NCBI GenBank assembly: GCA_003152975.1
Contig: PMBP01000179.1
Location: 1-8,925 of the forward strand
Source: Phycisphaerales bacterium
GTDB taxonomy: Bacteria > Planctomycetota > Phycisphaerae > Sedimentisphaerales > Anaerohalosphaeraceae
Direction: 5' to 3'
Length of the DNA stretch: 8,925 nt
Position numbers and translations under genes: made by a program. A model generated the notes under the pieces. It was not told the DNA's origin, did no database searches, and saw nothing but the letters and a program-made list of their open reading frames with translations. Below, piece by piece: positions 1 to 5,817 of the stretch. How positions within the stretch are numbered: the first letter of the stretch is position 1; every line of letters begins with the position of its first letter.

Positions 1-435
1 CTCGGTTTTGGAAGCTGGCAGGCGGAAAACTCCAAGGGCACCTTCACCTGGGATCGCAAGGGTGGACAAGGCAGCAGCGGCGCTGCACTGGCAAGCGGCG
101 TTCTGCAAGGCTGCTTCATTCAAAGCCATCCGGCCAAACCGGATGAGACTTACGCTGTCCATGTTAAGTGGCGAACACAAGGGCAGCTTGCCCGAGCGTC
201 GGTTACAATCCGCTGGAAGGACGCCCAGAGCCGCTGGACCAACGAGATGCTGGATCACCATCTCCCGCCGTCGCCGTCTCGCGTCGTGTTAGGTTTGGAG
301 TGGCAGGAGATCCTCGGCACCTTCCGCGTTCCCGACGGGGCCGCCGAGATCGTCATTCTCCTCAATAGTTCCGGCAGTATGTCACCGGAAGACAAGGTCT
401 GGTTCGACGATCTTGAACTGATCCGACTCGACTAA
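1..435 (+). CDS. 3' end of a protein with a C-terminal carbohydrate-binding-like beta-sandwich domain (5' truncated)
   Basis: The frame starting at base 1 is open to the TAA at 433-435, giving 144 residues with no convincing internal start, so the gene begins outside the window. The visible part is rich in aromatic and beta-strand patterns: an early GSWQAENSKGTFTWD, then GCFIQ, then repeated YAVHVKWRTQG and VTIRWKD strands, and it ends WFDDLELIRLD. That closing FDDLEL signature is typical of the last strand of CBM4/9-like, galactose-binding-like jelly-roll modules found at the C-terminus of secreted glycan-active enzymes and planctomycete hypothetical proteins. The catalytic or main part is not visible, so the enzyme cannot be named. 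It probably acts outside the cytoplasm by binding glycan, which is inference from the fold type only. An ATG at 247 in the same frame would give only the last 62 residues and split the domain, so it is not a credible start. The next gene starts 46 bp downstream. Confidence 0.72.
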   Translation, partial: LGFGSWQAENSKGTFTWDRKGGQGSSGAALASGVLQGCFIQSHPAKPDETYAVHVKWRTQGQLARASVTIRWKDAQSRWTNEMLDHHLPPSPSRVVLGLEWQEILGTFRVPDGAAEIVILLNSSGSMSPEDKVWFDDLELIRLD

Positions 436-481
436 GCAGAATATGTGAGCAATCGACTCGATCATTCGAACAGGAATATCT

Positions 482-931
482 ATGAATATTGACCGTTCAA
501 AAACGCTCGATGAGCTTGAGGGCACGGATTGGGGACCTCCTGAGTATGATTCCCGCTTGGTTAAGACCTGCCATCGATTGCGAAAGACTCCTCTCAAGGA
601 TTTTTCTGTCGAAGACCTCCGAATCATGATGCAACAGGGCATAAGTCCCCTATTCCTTGTGCCTATGGCTTTGGATGTCCTGCAGGCAAATCCTTTGGCA
701 GAAGGGGATTATTATCCTGGAGATTTACTTAATTCGGTTGTCTCAGGCGTCCTAACGGGCTTTTGGAAAACCGATCCATCCCTGCTATCCCGCCTCAAGG
801 CGGTCGTAGCCAGCCTAAAGGCCATGGTGGAAAAGCAGAATCCATCTGTTTCCAGCGATTTGCGCGAGTTACTTGTTTCAGTGTCATCTTCCGTAGATAA
901 GATCATTCAACAGGTTGGGACAGAACAATGA
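482..931 (+). CDS. Small alpha-helical protein resembling CDI (contact-dependent growth inhibition) immunity proteins
   Basis: This encodes 149 residues, with AGGA at 472-475 placed 6 bases before the ATG. The N-terminal half matches my memory of proteins annotated as contact-dependent growth inhibition immunity proteins (CdiI type). The run is TLDELEG, WGPPEYDSRLV, CHRLRKTPLKDFSVEDLRIM, QGISPLFLVPMALDVL, NPLAEGDYYPGDLLNSV. The C-terminal half is helical, with a Ser/Val/Leu-rich amphipathic pattern. Such proteins bind and neutralise a specific toxin domain in the cytoplasm, and many genomes carry them as orphans. No CdiA, CdiB or other toxin is visible here; only the truncated upstream gene could hide one, and its C-terminus looks like a carbohydrate-binding module. 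The gene is visibly poorer in G and C than its neighbours, which may indicate transfer. Its TGA overlaps the ATG of the HAD gene (ATGA, 928-931). That it is a gene is fairly certain; the family is a recalled match, moderately sure. Confidence 0.72.
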   Translation: MNIDRSKTLDELEGTDWGPPEYDSRLVKTCHRLRKTPLKDFSVEDLRIMMQQGISPLFLVPMALDVLQANPLAEGDYYPGDLLNSVVSGVLTGFWKTDPSLLSRLKAVVASLKAMVEKQNPSVSSDLRELLVSVSSSVDKIIQQVGTEQ

Positions 932-1602
932 CTTCAACAAAATCCATTCTTCCCCACGGTGTGATTTTCGATATGGATGGCGTACTGGTGGATTCCGAGC
1001 CCTTTATCTGCAAGGCCGGATGCATGGCGTATGCCGAGCTGGGCCTGCAGGTGCGGCCTGAGGATTTTGTGCCGTTCGTGGGCATGGGCGAGAACCGCTA
1101 CCTCGGCGGCGTGGCGGAAAAATACAACTTCCCCGTCGATATCGACGCGATCAAAAAACGCACTTACGATATCTATCTGGAGATCATCCGCGGGGCCCTG
1201 CGGCCGCTGCCGGGCGTGCACGAATTCATCGGCCGCTGCCGGGCGCTGGGCAAGAAGATCGCCGTCGCCTCCAGCGCCGACCGCCGCAAGGTCGAGGGCA
1301 ACCTGCGGGAGATCGGCCTGGCGTGGGAATCATTCGACACGGTCGTCTGCGGGGAGGATGTCGTCCACAAAAAGCCGGACCCGGAAATCTTTCTGCTGGC
1401 CGCCAAGCGATTGGGCCTACCCGCGACCGAGTGTCTGGTCGTCGAGGATGCCGTCAGCGGCGTCGCCGCGGCCAAAGCAGCCGGATCGCGCTGCCTGGCT
1501 TTGACGACTTCGTTTTCGCGCGAGCAACTTTCCGGCGCGGACTTCTTCGCCCCCAATCTCGCCGGCGCTGGAGAGAATGTGCTGAATTGGAACCGCGCAT
1601 AA
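928..1602 (+). CDS. HAD-superfamily phosphatase, beta-phosphoglucomutase/phosphoglycolate phosphatase-like
   Basis: This encodes 224 residues, a typical length for subfamily IA HAD hydrolases, which act in the cytoplasm on small phosphorylated metabolites through an aspartyl-phosphate intermediate. All four motifs are visible. Motif I is FDMDGVLVDSEP, with nucleophile Asp15 and acid/base Asp17. Motif II is AVASSADRR, with Ser115/116. Motif III is the Lys in HKKPDPEIF, around 148-149. Motif IV is VVEDAVSGVAAAKAAG, with Glu173 and Asp174 for Mg2+. Residues from about 24 to 90 form the helical cap that sets substrate choice. DGVLVDSEP with EDAVSGVAAAKAAG is the style of the beta-phosphoglucomutase and sugar-phosphatase group, but the substrate cannot be read from the sequence. 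The ATG lies inside the preceding stop (ATGA) with only a weak GGGAC ahead of it, so translation is probably coupled to the CDI-immunity-like gene. The C-terminus runs up to a hairpin at 1606-1630 that mainly serves the opposite strand. Confidence 0.93.
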   Translation: MTSTKSILPHGVIFDMDGVLVDSEPFICKAGCMAYAELGLQVRPEDFVPFVGMGENRYLGGVAEKYNFPVDIDAIKKRTYDIYLEIIRGALRPLPGVHEFIGRCRALGKKIAVASSADRRKVEGNLREIGLAWESFDTVVCGEDVVHKKPDPEIFLLAAKRLGLPATECLVVEDAVSGVAAAKAAGSRCLALTTSFSREQLSGADFFAPNLAGAGENVLNWNRA

Positions 1603-1630
1603 AAAAGCGGAGGACGATTTGTCTTCCGCT
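1601..1630 (-). terminator. Rho-independent terminator of the leftward ffh-yraN operon
   Basis: A 10-bp stem (1606-1615 with 1621-1630, one G-T wobble) closes a 5-nt loop. Read leftward it is AGCGGAAGAC-AAATC-GTCCTCCGCT, followed at once by six T (complement of 1606-1601). It lies 33 bases beyond the yraN stop. On the rightward strand the stem is followed by GGATTTGC, so it is a weaker terminator for the HAD gene, although it could work in both directions between the two convergent genes. Confidence 0.85.
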
Positions 1631-1662
1631 GGATTTGCATCTCAATCTGCTATCGATTCGTT

Positions 1663-2064
1663 TCACCGCAGCCGAAAGGCGTTGGGGTAATGCCGGATTT
1701 CCGGTTTCGTCGAGTCGCCGAGGATCACGGCCACCACATCGAACCGCATCGGCCGGTTTTCCAGCCGATACTTGCGGGCGAAGACCTTGGCCGCCCTTGT
1801 CATCCGCCGCCGCTTTTCCAGCGTGACCGCATCCTGTGCCTGGGCAAAATCCTCGTTCCGCCGCGTCTTGACCTCGACGAAGGCCACCGCTCCCTCGGGG
1901 TCGGCGACGATCAGGTCCAACTCGCCGCCGTCGCAGCGGAAATTCCGCGCGATCGTCCTAAGCCCTCGGCGCCGCAGGAACCGGAGGGCCTGATTCTCGC
2001 CCCACCGGCCAAGCCGCTTGGGATCGGCCAGCAACCGACGGCGTCCGAACGGCCAGAGCAGCAC
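1663..2064 (-). CDS. yraN: YraN/UPF0102 family putative endonuclease-fold protein
   Basis: This encodes 133 residues, slightly longer than the usual 115-125. Family hallmarks are clear: LGRWGENQALRFLRRRG near 18-34, then NFRCDGGELDLIVAD (Glu48, Asp50), then AFVEVKTRRN (Glu64, Lys66), then RFDVVAV at 107-113. The E-D/ExK spacing is that of a PD-(D/E)xK restriction-endonuclease-like fold, and UPF0102 members are usually called putative endonucleases or Holliday-junction-resolvase-like proteins. Their exact cellular role is not settled. The start is GTG at 2064, with AGGTAAGG 7 bases upstream, which partly covers the end of rplS; the gap from the rplS stop is 9 bp. It is the last gene of the leftward operon. 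yraN downstream of rplS/trmD or rnhB is a common bacterial arrangement. No nearby ATG gives a better start. Confidence 0.92.
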   Translation of the reverse strand: MLLWPFGRRRLLADPKRLGRWGENQALRFLRRRGLRTIARNFRCDGGELDLIVADPEGAVAFVEVKTRRNEDFAQAQDAVTLEKRRRMTRAAKVFARKYRLENRPMRFDVVAVILGDSTKPEIRHYPNAFRLR

Positions 2065-2073
2065 GGGTCGGCC

Positions 2074-2442
2074 TTACCTGGTAAGGGTGTGCTCGCTGTG
2101 CCGATGCGACAGCTTGACGCTCTTGCCGGTACGGTCGCGGAGGTAGAACAGCTTGGCCCGGCGGGTTTGGCCGCTGCGGATCGGCCGGATAAAGTCGATA
2201 TTCACCGAGTGAATCGGGAACCGCCGCTCGACGCCCTCTTCATCGACCATCCGCCGCACGGTAAAGGTCTCGCCCATGCCGCCTCCGGCCCGCGAGATCA
2301 CCGTGCCGCTGAAGACCTGGATGCGAACCTTGTCGCCTTCCTTGATCTTGCAGCCGACTTCAACGGTGTCGCCGACTTCGAAATACGGAAGTTCGGGCTT
2401 CTTACACTTGCTTTCCACATGTTCCAGAAATTGATTCTTCAC
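2074..2442 (-). CDS. rplS: 50S ribosomal protein L19
   Basis: This encodes 122 residues, normal for bacterial L19, which sits at the 30S-50S interface of the ribosome. Recognised by YFEVGDTVEVGCKIKEGDKVRIQ, FSGTVISRAGGGMGETFTVRR, VERRFPIHSVNIDFI and the closing GQTRRAKLFYLRDRTGKSVKL. The start is GTG at 2442 with AGGAG 8 bases upstream, and that site overlaps the last codons and stop of trmD, which lies 3 bp away. This gives tight coupling in the conserved trmD-rplS order. Compared with the common form, the central loop reads MVDEEGVERRFPIHS, a minor variation. Confidence 0.98.
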   Translation of the reverse strand: MKNQFLEHVESKCKKPELPYFEVGDTVEVGCKIKEGDKVRIQVFSGTVISRAGGGMGETFTVRRMVDEEGVERRFPIHSVNIDFIRPIRSGQTRRAKLFYLRDRTGKSVKLSHRHSEHTLTR

Positions 2443-2445
2443 GAT

Positions 2446-3156
2446 CTATACTCCTGTTTCGTTTGTCTCTTGGTTTTTCTTTTTCAGCAGATCCGGCCGC
2501 CACTGTCCCGTTCGGTCCAGGGCCTGCTGTTGTCGCCACGCCTCTATCTTTTTGTGATCGCCGCCGAGCAGAATCTCGGGCACCCGCATCCCGCGGAACT
2601 CTTCGGGCCGGGTGTATTGCGGGTATTCGAGCAACCCGTCGGAAAACGATTCGTTCCGAATGGAATTCTCGTCGCCGACGGCCCCGTCCAGCAGCCGCAC
2701 CACCGCGTCGATGACCACCATCGCCGGCAGCTCGCCGCCACTGAGGACATAATCGCCGATGGAGATCTGCTCGGCCCCGAGGCCCAGCCGGATCCGCTCG
2801 TCGAAGCCCTCGTACCGGCCGGCGATCAGGATCAGCCGTGGCTGGAGGGCCAAGTCCGCCGCCATCGCCTGGCTGAACGGCCTTCCCTGCGGCGTCATCA
2901 GGATCACGCGGCCCGGTTCCTCGGCCTGCGCCCGCACCTGCTCAAAGCAGGCGAACACCGGCGCCGGCATCATCACCATGCCGCTGCCGCCGCCGTAGGG
3001 CTTGTCATCCACCTTGCGATAACTGTCGGTGGCGAACTCTCTGATATTTGAAAGAACAATCTCAACCAATCCGGCGGCTTGCGCCCGCTTGAGGATCGAG
3101 TGGGCCAGCGGGGAACTGAACATCTCCGGAAACAGAGTCAGCACATCGATTCGCAT
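2446..3156 (-). CDS. trmD: tRNA (guanine-N1-)-methyltransferase (m1G37)
   Basis: This encodes 236 residues, typical for TrmD, which methylates G37 next to the anticodon of tRNAs reading CUN, CCN and CGG and so prevents +1 frameshifting. The sequence begins [13 protein letters not shown]. It carries the [15 protein letters not shown] loop at 50-64, the trefoil-knot SAM site [13 protein letters not shown] (109-121) and [13 protein letters not shown] (133-145). The active-site stretch [17 protein letters not shown] (168-184) has the catalytic Asp at 173. The C-terminal helical domain carries [17 protein letters not shown] and a Lys-rich end. The ATG at 3156 has GGGAG 8 bases upstream; the stop is TAG. 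It lies between rpsP (54-bp gap) and rplS (3-bp gap). rimM, the usual gene immediately before it, is missing. Confidence 0.98.
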   Translation of the reverse strand: MRIDVLTLFPEMFSSPLAHSILKRAQAAGLVEIVLSNIREFATDSYRKVDDKPYGGGSGMVMMPAPVFACFEQVRAQAEEPGRVILMTPQGRPFSQAMAADLALQPRLILIAGRYEGFDERIRLGLGAEQISIGDYVLSGGELPAMVVIDAVVRLLDGAVGDENSIRNESFSDGLLEYPQYTRPEEFRGMRVPEILLGGDHKKIEAWRQQQALDRTGQWRPDLLKKKNQETNETGV

Positions 3157-3210
3157 TCCGGATTCTCCCGCCAGACTCGATCCCGCACGGCGCGGCCGAT
3201 CGGTTCGGGG

Positions 3211-3588
3211 TTACTTCTTCTTCTTTTTGTCGTCGACCGGTTCCAGGGCCAGCTTTTCGGCCTTGGTGTAGGGCTTGCCGGCCTTGCGGCACAGTTCCCG
3301 CGACCGGTCGGTGCGGCGCTTGCGGTCTTCCATGTACTTGCAGGTCAGGCCGTTGCGGCGCAGGATATCGCACATCGGATCGCTGGGAACGGCTCCCTTT
3401 TCGAGCCAGTACTTGACGCGATCCAGGTTCAGCACGAGCTGCTTGGCGGCGTCCTTCTCGATCGGGTCATAGTGACCCAACTTTTCCAGGACGGTCCCGT
3501 TGCGGGGATTGCGCACATCCGTCGCGTTGATGCGAAAGAACGGACGGTGGCGCCGACCCATCCTCATCATACGAATTCGAACTGCCAT
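3211..3588 (-). CDS. rpsP: 30S ribosomal protein S16 with extended Lys-rich C-terminus
   Basis: This encodes 125 residues, against about 80-90 in many bacteria. The N-terminal 80 or so are canonical S16: VRIRMMRMGRRHRPFFRINA, RNPRNGTVLEKLGHYDP, LNLDRVKYWLEKGAVPSDPM. S16 binds 16S rRNA and supports assembly of the 30S body and shoulder. Beyond this comes a basic extension of about 45 residues (GLTCKYMEDRKRRTDRSRE, then GKPYTKAEKLALEP) ending in VDDKKKKK. Long basic S16 tails occur in several phyla, and this one probably contacts rRNA (inference). The ATG at 3588 has AAAGGAAAG a few bases upstream. In the leftward operon it follows a small unnamed gene and precedes trmD. Confidence 0.97.
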   Translation of the reverse strand: MAVRIRMMRMGRRHRPFFRINATDVRNPRNGTVLEKLGHYDPIEKDAAKQLVLNLDRVKYWLEKGAVPSDPMCDILRRNGLTCKYMEDRKRRTDRSRELCRKAGKPYTKAEKLALEPVDDKKKKK

Positions 3589-3622
3589 GTTACTTTCCTT
3601 TCAACTCTGTATATATAGAATA

Positions 3623-3650
3623 TTCGTGACAGCCCGTTGCCGGTCACGAA
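3623..3650 (-). other. Perfect 8-bp inverted repeat at the end of the small gene, upstream of rpsP
   Basis: TTCGTGAC (3623-3630) and GTCACGAA (3643-3650) are perfect reverse complements around a 12-nt loop. The stop codon of the small gene (3646-3644) lies inside the stem. Leftward, the hairpin is followed by an AT-rich stretch containing TATATATA, not by a clear T run, so it is at best a weak terminator. It could be an RNA processing site or part of ribosomal-protein control in front of rpsP; both are guesses. Confidence 0.4.
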
Positions 3651-3961
3651 ACGCGGTTGCGCTCTAACGCATACCCATTGAAAAAGATCGCCGCCACCGC
3701 CGGATCGATCCCGGCCTGGTCGGCTATCCGCCGCACCTGCTCATCGTTAAGCCGTTCGACGGCGTTTTTCTCGGCGGCCGTCAGTGTCGCCACGGCTCGC
3801 TCCATCTGCTTCCACTCATCACGGCTGGGCGACTGTAACATCGCCAGCTCGCTGCTGCCGCGGTCGTCGGCAAACTGTCGCCGAAACTGCCGGCCGTACG
3901 GGTCATCCACAAACCGGCCCAGCCGCTGCAGGTACTCGTCGATCGAAAGCCCGGAACTCAT
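3644..3961 (-). CDS. Small protein coupled to ffh, with a C-terminal half resembling the Ffh M domain
   Basis: This encodes 105 residues, with no family I can name. Its ATG (3961-3959) overlaps the ffh TGA as ATGA, and there is no Shine-Dalgarno sequence in the preceding bases, so translation most likely depends on ribosomes finishing ffh. There is no signal peptide or membrane segment; the protein is charged, hydrophilic and probably helical. Residues 1-50 (SIDEYLQRLGRFVDDPYGRQ onward) are unlike anything I recognise. Residues 51-101 align without gaps to residues 370-420 of the Ffh encoded just upstream, with 13 identities in 51: QMERAVATLT against RMEGIVHSMT, and QVRRIADQAGID against RRRRIAKGCGRD. 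That part of Ffh contains the SRRxRIA RNA-binding helix. The small protein may thus be an M-domain-like partner of SRP, but the match was made by eye. That it is a real gene is well supported by the overlap and codon use. Confidence 0.8.
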   Translation of the reverse strand: MSSGLSIDEYLQRLGRFVDDPYGRQFRRQFADDRGSSELAMLQSPSRDEWKQMERAVATLTAAEKNAVERLNDEQVRRIADQAGIDPAVAAIFFNGYALERNRVS

Positions 3962-5376
3962 CGCCGCTTTTTGGGCTTTCGGCGAATGTCCTTGCGCCGA
4001 TTGACCGGTGGACGCAGCTTGACGCCCCCGGACATCGCGCTAAACAGATCCACTTTTCCCGAGAACAAACTGCGAAACGCCCCGGCACCGCCGGCAGACA
4101 GGGTCTGCATCATCTCGCGGCTGCGTCGGAAGGTCTTGATCAGCGAGGCCACTTCCTGCACATCGCGCCCGCAGCCCTTGGCGATCCGCCGCCGTCGCGA
4201 CGAATCGATGATGTCCGGGTCGCTCCGTTCGCCGGTCGTCATCGAGTGGACGATCCCTTCCATCCGCCCGATCTCGCCGTCGTCCATATCCATGCCCGCA
4301 AGCTGAGAACCCACGCCGGGGATCAGCTTGAGCAGACTGCTCATGCCGCCCATCTTTTTGACCGAGCTCATCTGCTTGAGAAAATCGTCGAAGCCGAAGG
4401 TGCCTTTGGCCATCTTGACCTGCATCTTCTGGGCCTCGCCGGCGTCAAATTGTTCCTGGGCCTTCTCGACCAGCGAAACGATGTCGCCCATGCCGAGGAT
4501 CCGGCTGGCCATACGGTCCGGGTGAAACTCCTCGATTTTGTCGAGTTTTTCGCCGACGCCGATGAACTTGATGGGCTTGCCCGTCACGGCCTTGACGCTC
4601 AGGGCCGCGCCGCCGCGAGCGTCCCCGTCGAGTTTGGTCAGGATCACGCCATCGAGTTCCAGCCGGTCGTTGAAGGCCTTGGCCGAGTTGACGGCGTCCT
4701 GGCCGGTCATCGCATCGCAGACCAGATAGATCTGGTGCGGCGTGACCGCCTTGGCCACCTGATCGATCTGCGCCATCATCTCTTCATCGATGTGCAGCCG
4801 GCCGGCGGTATCGAGGATCACCACATCGCGGCCGGTTTGCACCGCCTGACGGATGCCGTTTCTCGCCACGACGACCGGATCCTTGATGCTGGTGTCGCTA
4901 TAGACCGGAATGTTGAGCTGCTGGCCCAGCGTGACCAACTGGTCGATCGCTGCGGGCCGCTGCAGGTCGCCGGCCACCATCATCGGGTGCTTGCCTTTGG
5001 AACTGATATATTGTCCGAGCTTGCCGCAGGTGGTCGTTTTGCCGCTGCCCTGAAGGCCGGCCAGCATAATGATCGTCGGACCCGGAGACACATAATAGAT
5101 CCGCGTATCCACCGGACCCATCAGGCGGACCAGTTCGTCGTGGACGATTTTGACCATCACCTGGCCCGGATGCAAACTTTTGATCACCTCGGCGCCAACG
5201 GCCGCGGTGGTGCAATCCTTGCAGAACTGCTTGACGACACCGTAATTGACATCAGCCTCGAGCAGGGCCTTACGGACCATCGCCATGGCATCCGAGACAT
5301 TCGCCTCGGTGATGCGGCCCCGGCCTGACAGCGACCGGAAGATCGAATTGAATTTTTCCGTCAATGCGTCAAACAT
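3958..5376 (-). CDS. ffh: Signal recognition particle protein Ffh (SRP54 homologue)
   Basis: This encodes 472 residues, normal for Ffh, the GTPase that with 4.5S/6S SRP RNA takes ribosome-nascent chain complexes to the receptor FtsY. The N domain is about 1-90. The G domain has P-loop GLQGSGKTT (107-115), DLQRPAA (137-143), DTAGR (189-193), TKLDGDARGG (247-256) and GVGEKLDKIEEFHPDRMA (273-290). The Met-rich M domain follows from about 300: KMQVKMAKGTFGFDDFLKQM, the RNA-binding SRRRRIAKGCG (393-403) and a basic tail ending RRKPKKRR. The chosen start, ATG 5376, begins MFDALTEKF as in other Ffh proteins and has AAGGA 7 bases upstream. An ATG at 5469 in frame would add 31 unrelated residues and lies upstream of the promoter at 5464-5436, so it is rejected. 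It is the first gene of the leftward operon. Confidence 0.98.
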   Translation of the reverse strand: MFDALTEKFNSIFRSLSGRGRITEANVSDAMAMVRKALLEADVNYGVVKQFCKDCTTAAVGAEVIKSLHPGQVMVKIVHDELVRLMGPVDTRIYYVSPGPTIIMLAGLQGSGKTTTCGKLGQYISSKGKHPMMVAGDLQRPAAIDQLVTLGQQLNIPVYSDTSIKDPVVVARNGIRQAVQTGRDVVILDTAGRLHIDEEMMAQIDQVAKAVTPHQIYLVCDAMTGQDAVNSAKAFNDRLELDGVILTKLDGDARGGAALSVKAVTGKPIKFIGVGEKLDKIEEFHPDRMASRILGMGDIVSLVEKAQEQFDAGEAQKMQVKMAKGTFGFDDFLKQMSSVKKMGGMSSLLKLIPGVGSQLAGMDMDDGEIGRMEGIVHSMTTGERSDPDIIDSSRRRRIAKGCGRDVQEVASLIKTFRRSREMMQTLSAGGAGAFRSLFSGKVDLFSAMSGGVKLRPPVNRRKDIRRKPKKRR

Positions 5377-5435
5377 TCTGTTTCCTTTTCCTGGAGGGAG
5401 CCCTGTGCGCAGTGACTTCCCGCCGAAAACGAGGG

Positions 5436-5464
5436 ATTGTAAGCAAAAAACGGCCCTTTTGCAA
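5436..5464 (-). promoter_or_regulatory. Sigma70-type promoter of the ffh operon
   Basis: Read leftward, TTGCAA (5464-5459), a 17-bp spacer and TACAAT (5441-5436) form a good -35/-10 pair. Transcription should start near 5429, leaving a leader of about 53 nt before the ffh ATG at 5376. Position, spacing and direction fit the only long leftward operon in the window. Confidence 0.75.
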
Positions 5465-5513
5465 GCCAAAAAGAGGCCTTCGGGTGGATTTTTTAAGATT
5501 TTTTGTTCAGGCC

Positions 5514-5542
5514 TTGACAGCCGCCGGCCGAAGCGGTAATAT
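5514..5542 (+). promoter_or_regulatory. Strong sigma70-type promoter facing the ilv genes
   Basis: TTGACA (5514-5519), a 17-bp spacer and TAATAT (5537-5542) match the sigma70 consensus at 11 of 12 positions. It is back to back with the ffh promoter, with about 50 bp between the two -35 boxes. Transcription should start near 5549. It presumably served the AHAS-like gene now broken at 5749-6142 and may still drive ilvB-ilvN-ilvC through a leader of about 800 nt; alternatively it drives a small RNA. Confidence 0.78.
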
Positions 5543-5549
5543 TGTCTTT

Positions 5550-5748
5550 TCGCTCTTTCTCATTTATGCCATAGGCGTATGAATGACGCCTGAGACACAG
5601 CAAGGACTATGGTTACGGGATCTTGGCGGGGCTTTATACACCGGCCGGGTCGGCCGTCGGCAGGGTGCCGGCGAGCAGGCCCACTCGGTTTTGCCCATCG
5701 GAGCCAGGACGACTCGGAATAACGGAACTCGTTTATCAGGAAAAACTT
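5550..5748 (+). promoter_or_regulatory. Untranslated GC-rich leader with hairpin potential, identity unknown
   Basis: About 200 nt lie between the predicted transcript start and the ATG at 5749. It contains a clean hairpin AGGCGT-ATGAATG-ACGCCT (5573-5591) and a GC-rich stretch with several complementary segments (for example GGCCGGGTCGGCC near 5643-5655 and GCCGTCGGCAGGGTGCCGGC just after). I looked for T-box, TPP, cobalamin, SAM and SRP RNA signatures and found none. Short open frames cross it, but none has good coding character. It may be a leader that controls the ilv genes, a small RNA, or just an untranslated region. Confidence 0.35.
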
Positions 5749-5817
5749 ATGAACCATTCCATTTCGGGTCTGCCTGCGGCCCCGCCCCTGTCAATGACAG
5801 GCAATCAGGTCATTGTA

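Noticed and set aside
1690..3051. Long rightward open frame (453 codons) opposite yraN, rplS and trmD
   Set aside because: It lies antisense to three clear genes, and its His/Arg/Pro/Ala-rich product is the typical mirror of GC-rich codons; no domain and no ribosome binding site.
3784..5328. Long rightward open frame (514 codons) opposite ffh
   Set aside because: It is the mirror image of the Ffh coding sequence, rich in His, Asp and Arg, with no recognisable motif.
5377..5469. Upstream in-frame ATG giving Ffh 31 extra residues
   Set aside because: It lies ahead of the promoter at 5464-5436, has no ribosome binding site, and Ffh normally begins at MFDxLTEKF.
5461..5510. Terminator-like GGCC-TTCG-GGTGG followed by T runs between the divergent promoters
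   Set aside because: Only two or three GC pairs can form, and no transcript is expected to end there between two diverging promoters.
5550..5748. SRP RNA, T-box or known riboswitch next to ffh/ilvB
   Set aside because: No GGAA tetraloop with the SRP asymmetric loop, no T-box AGGGTGGAACCGCGG-like sequence and no conserved core of the common riboswitches could be found.
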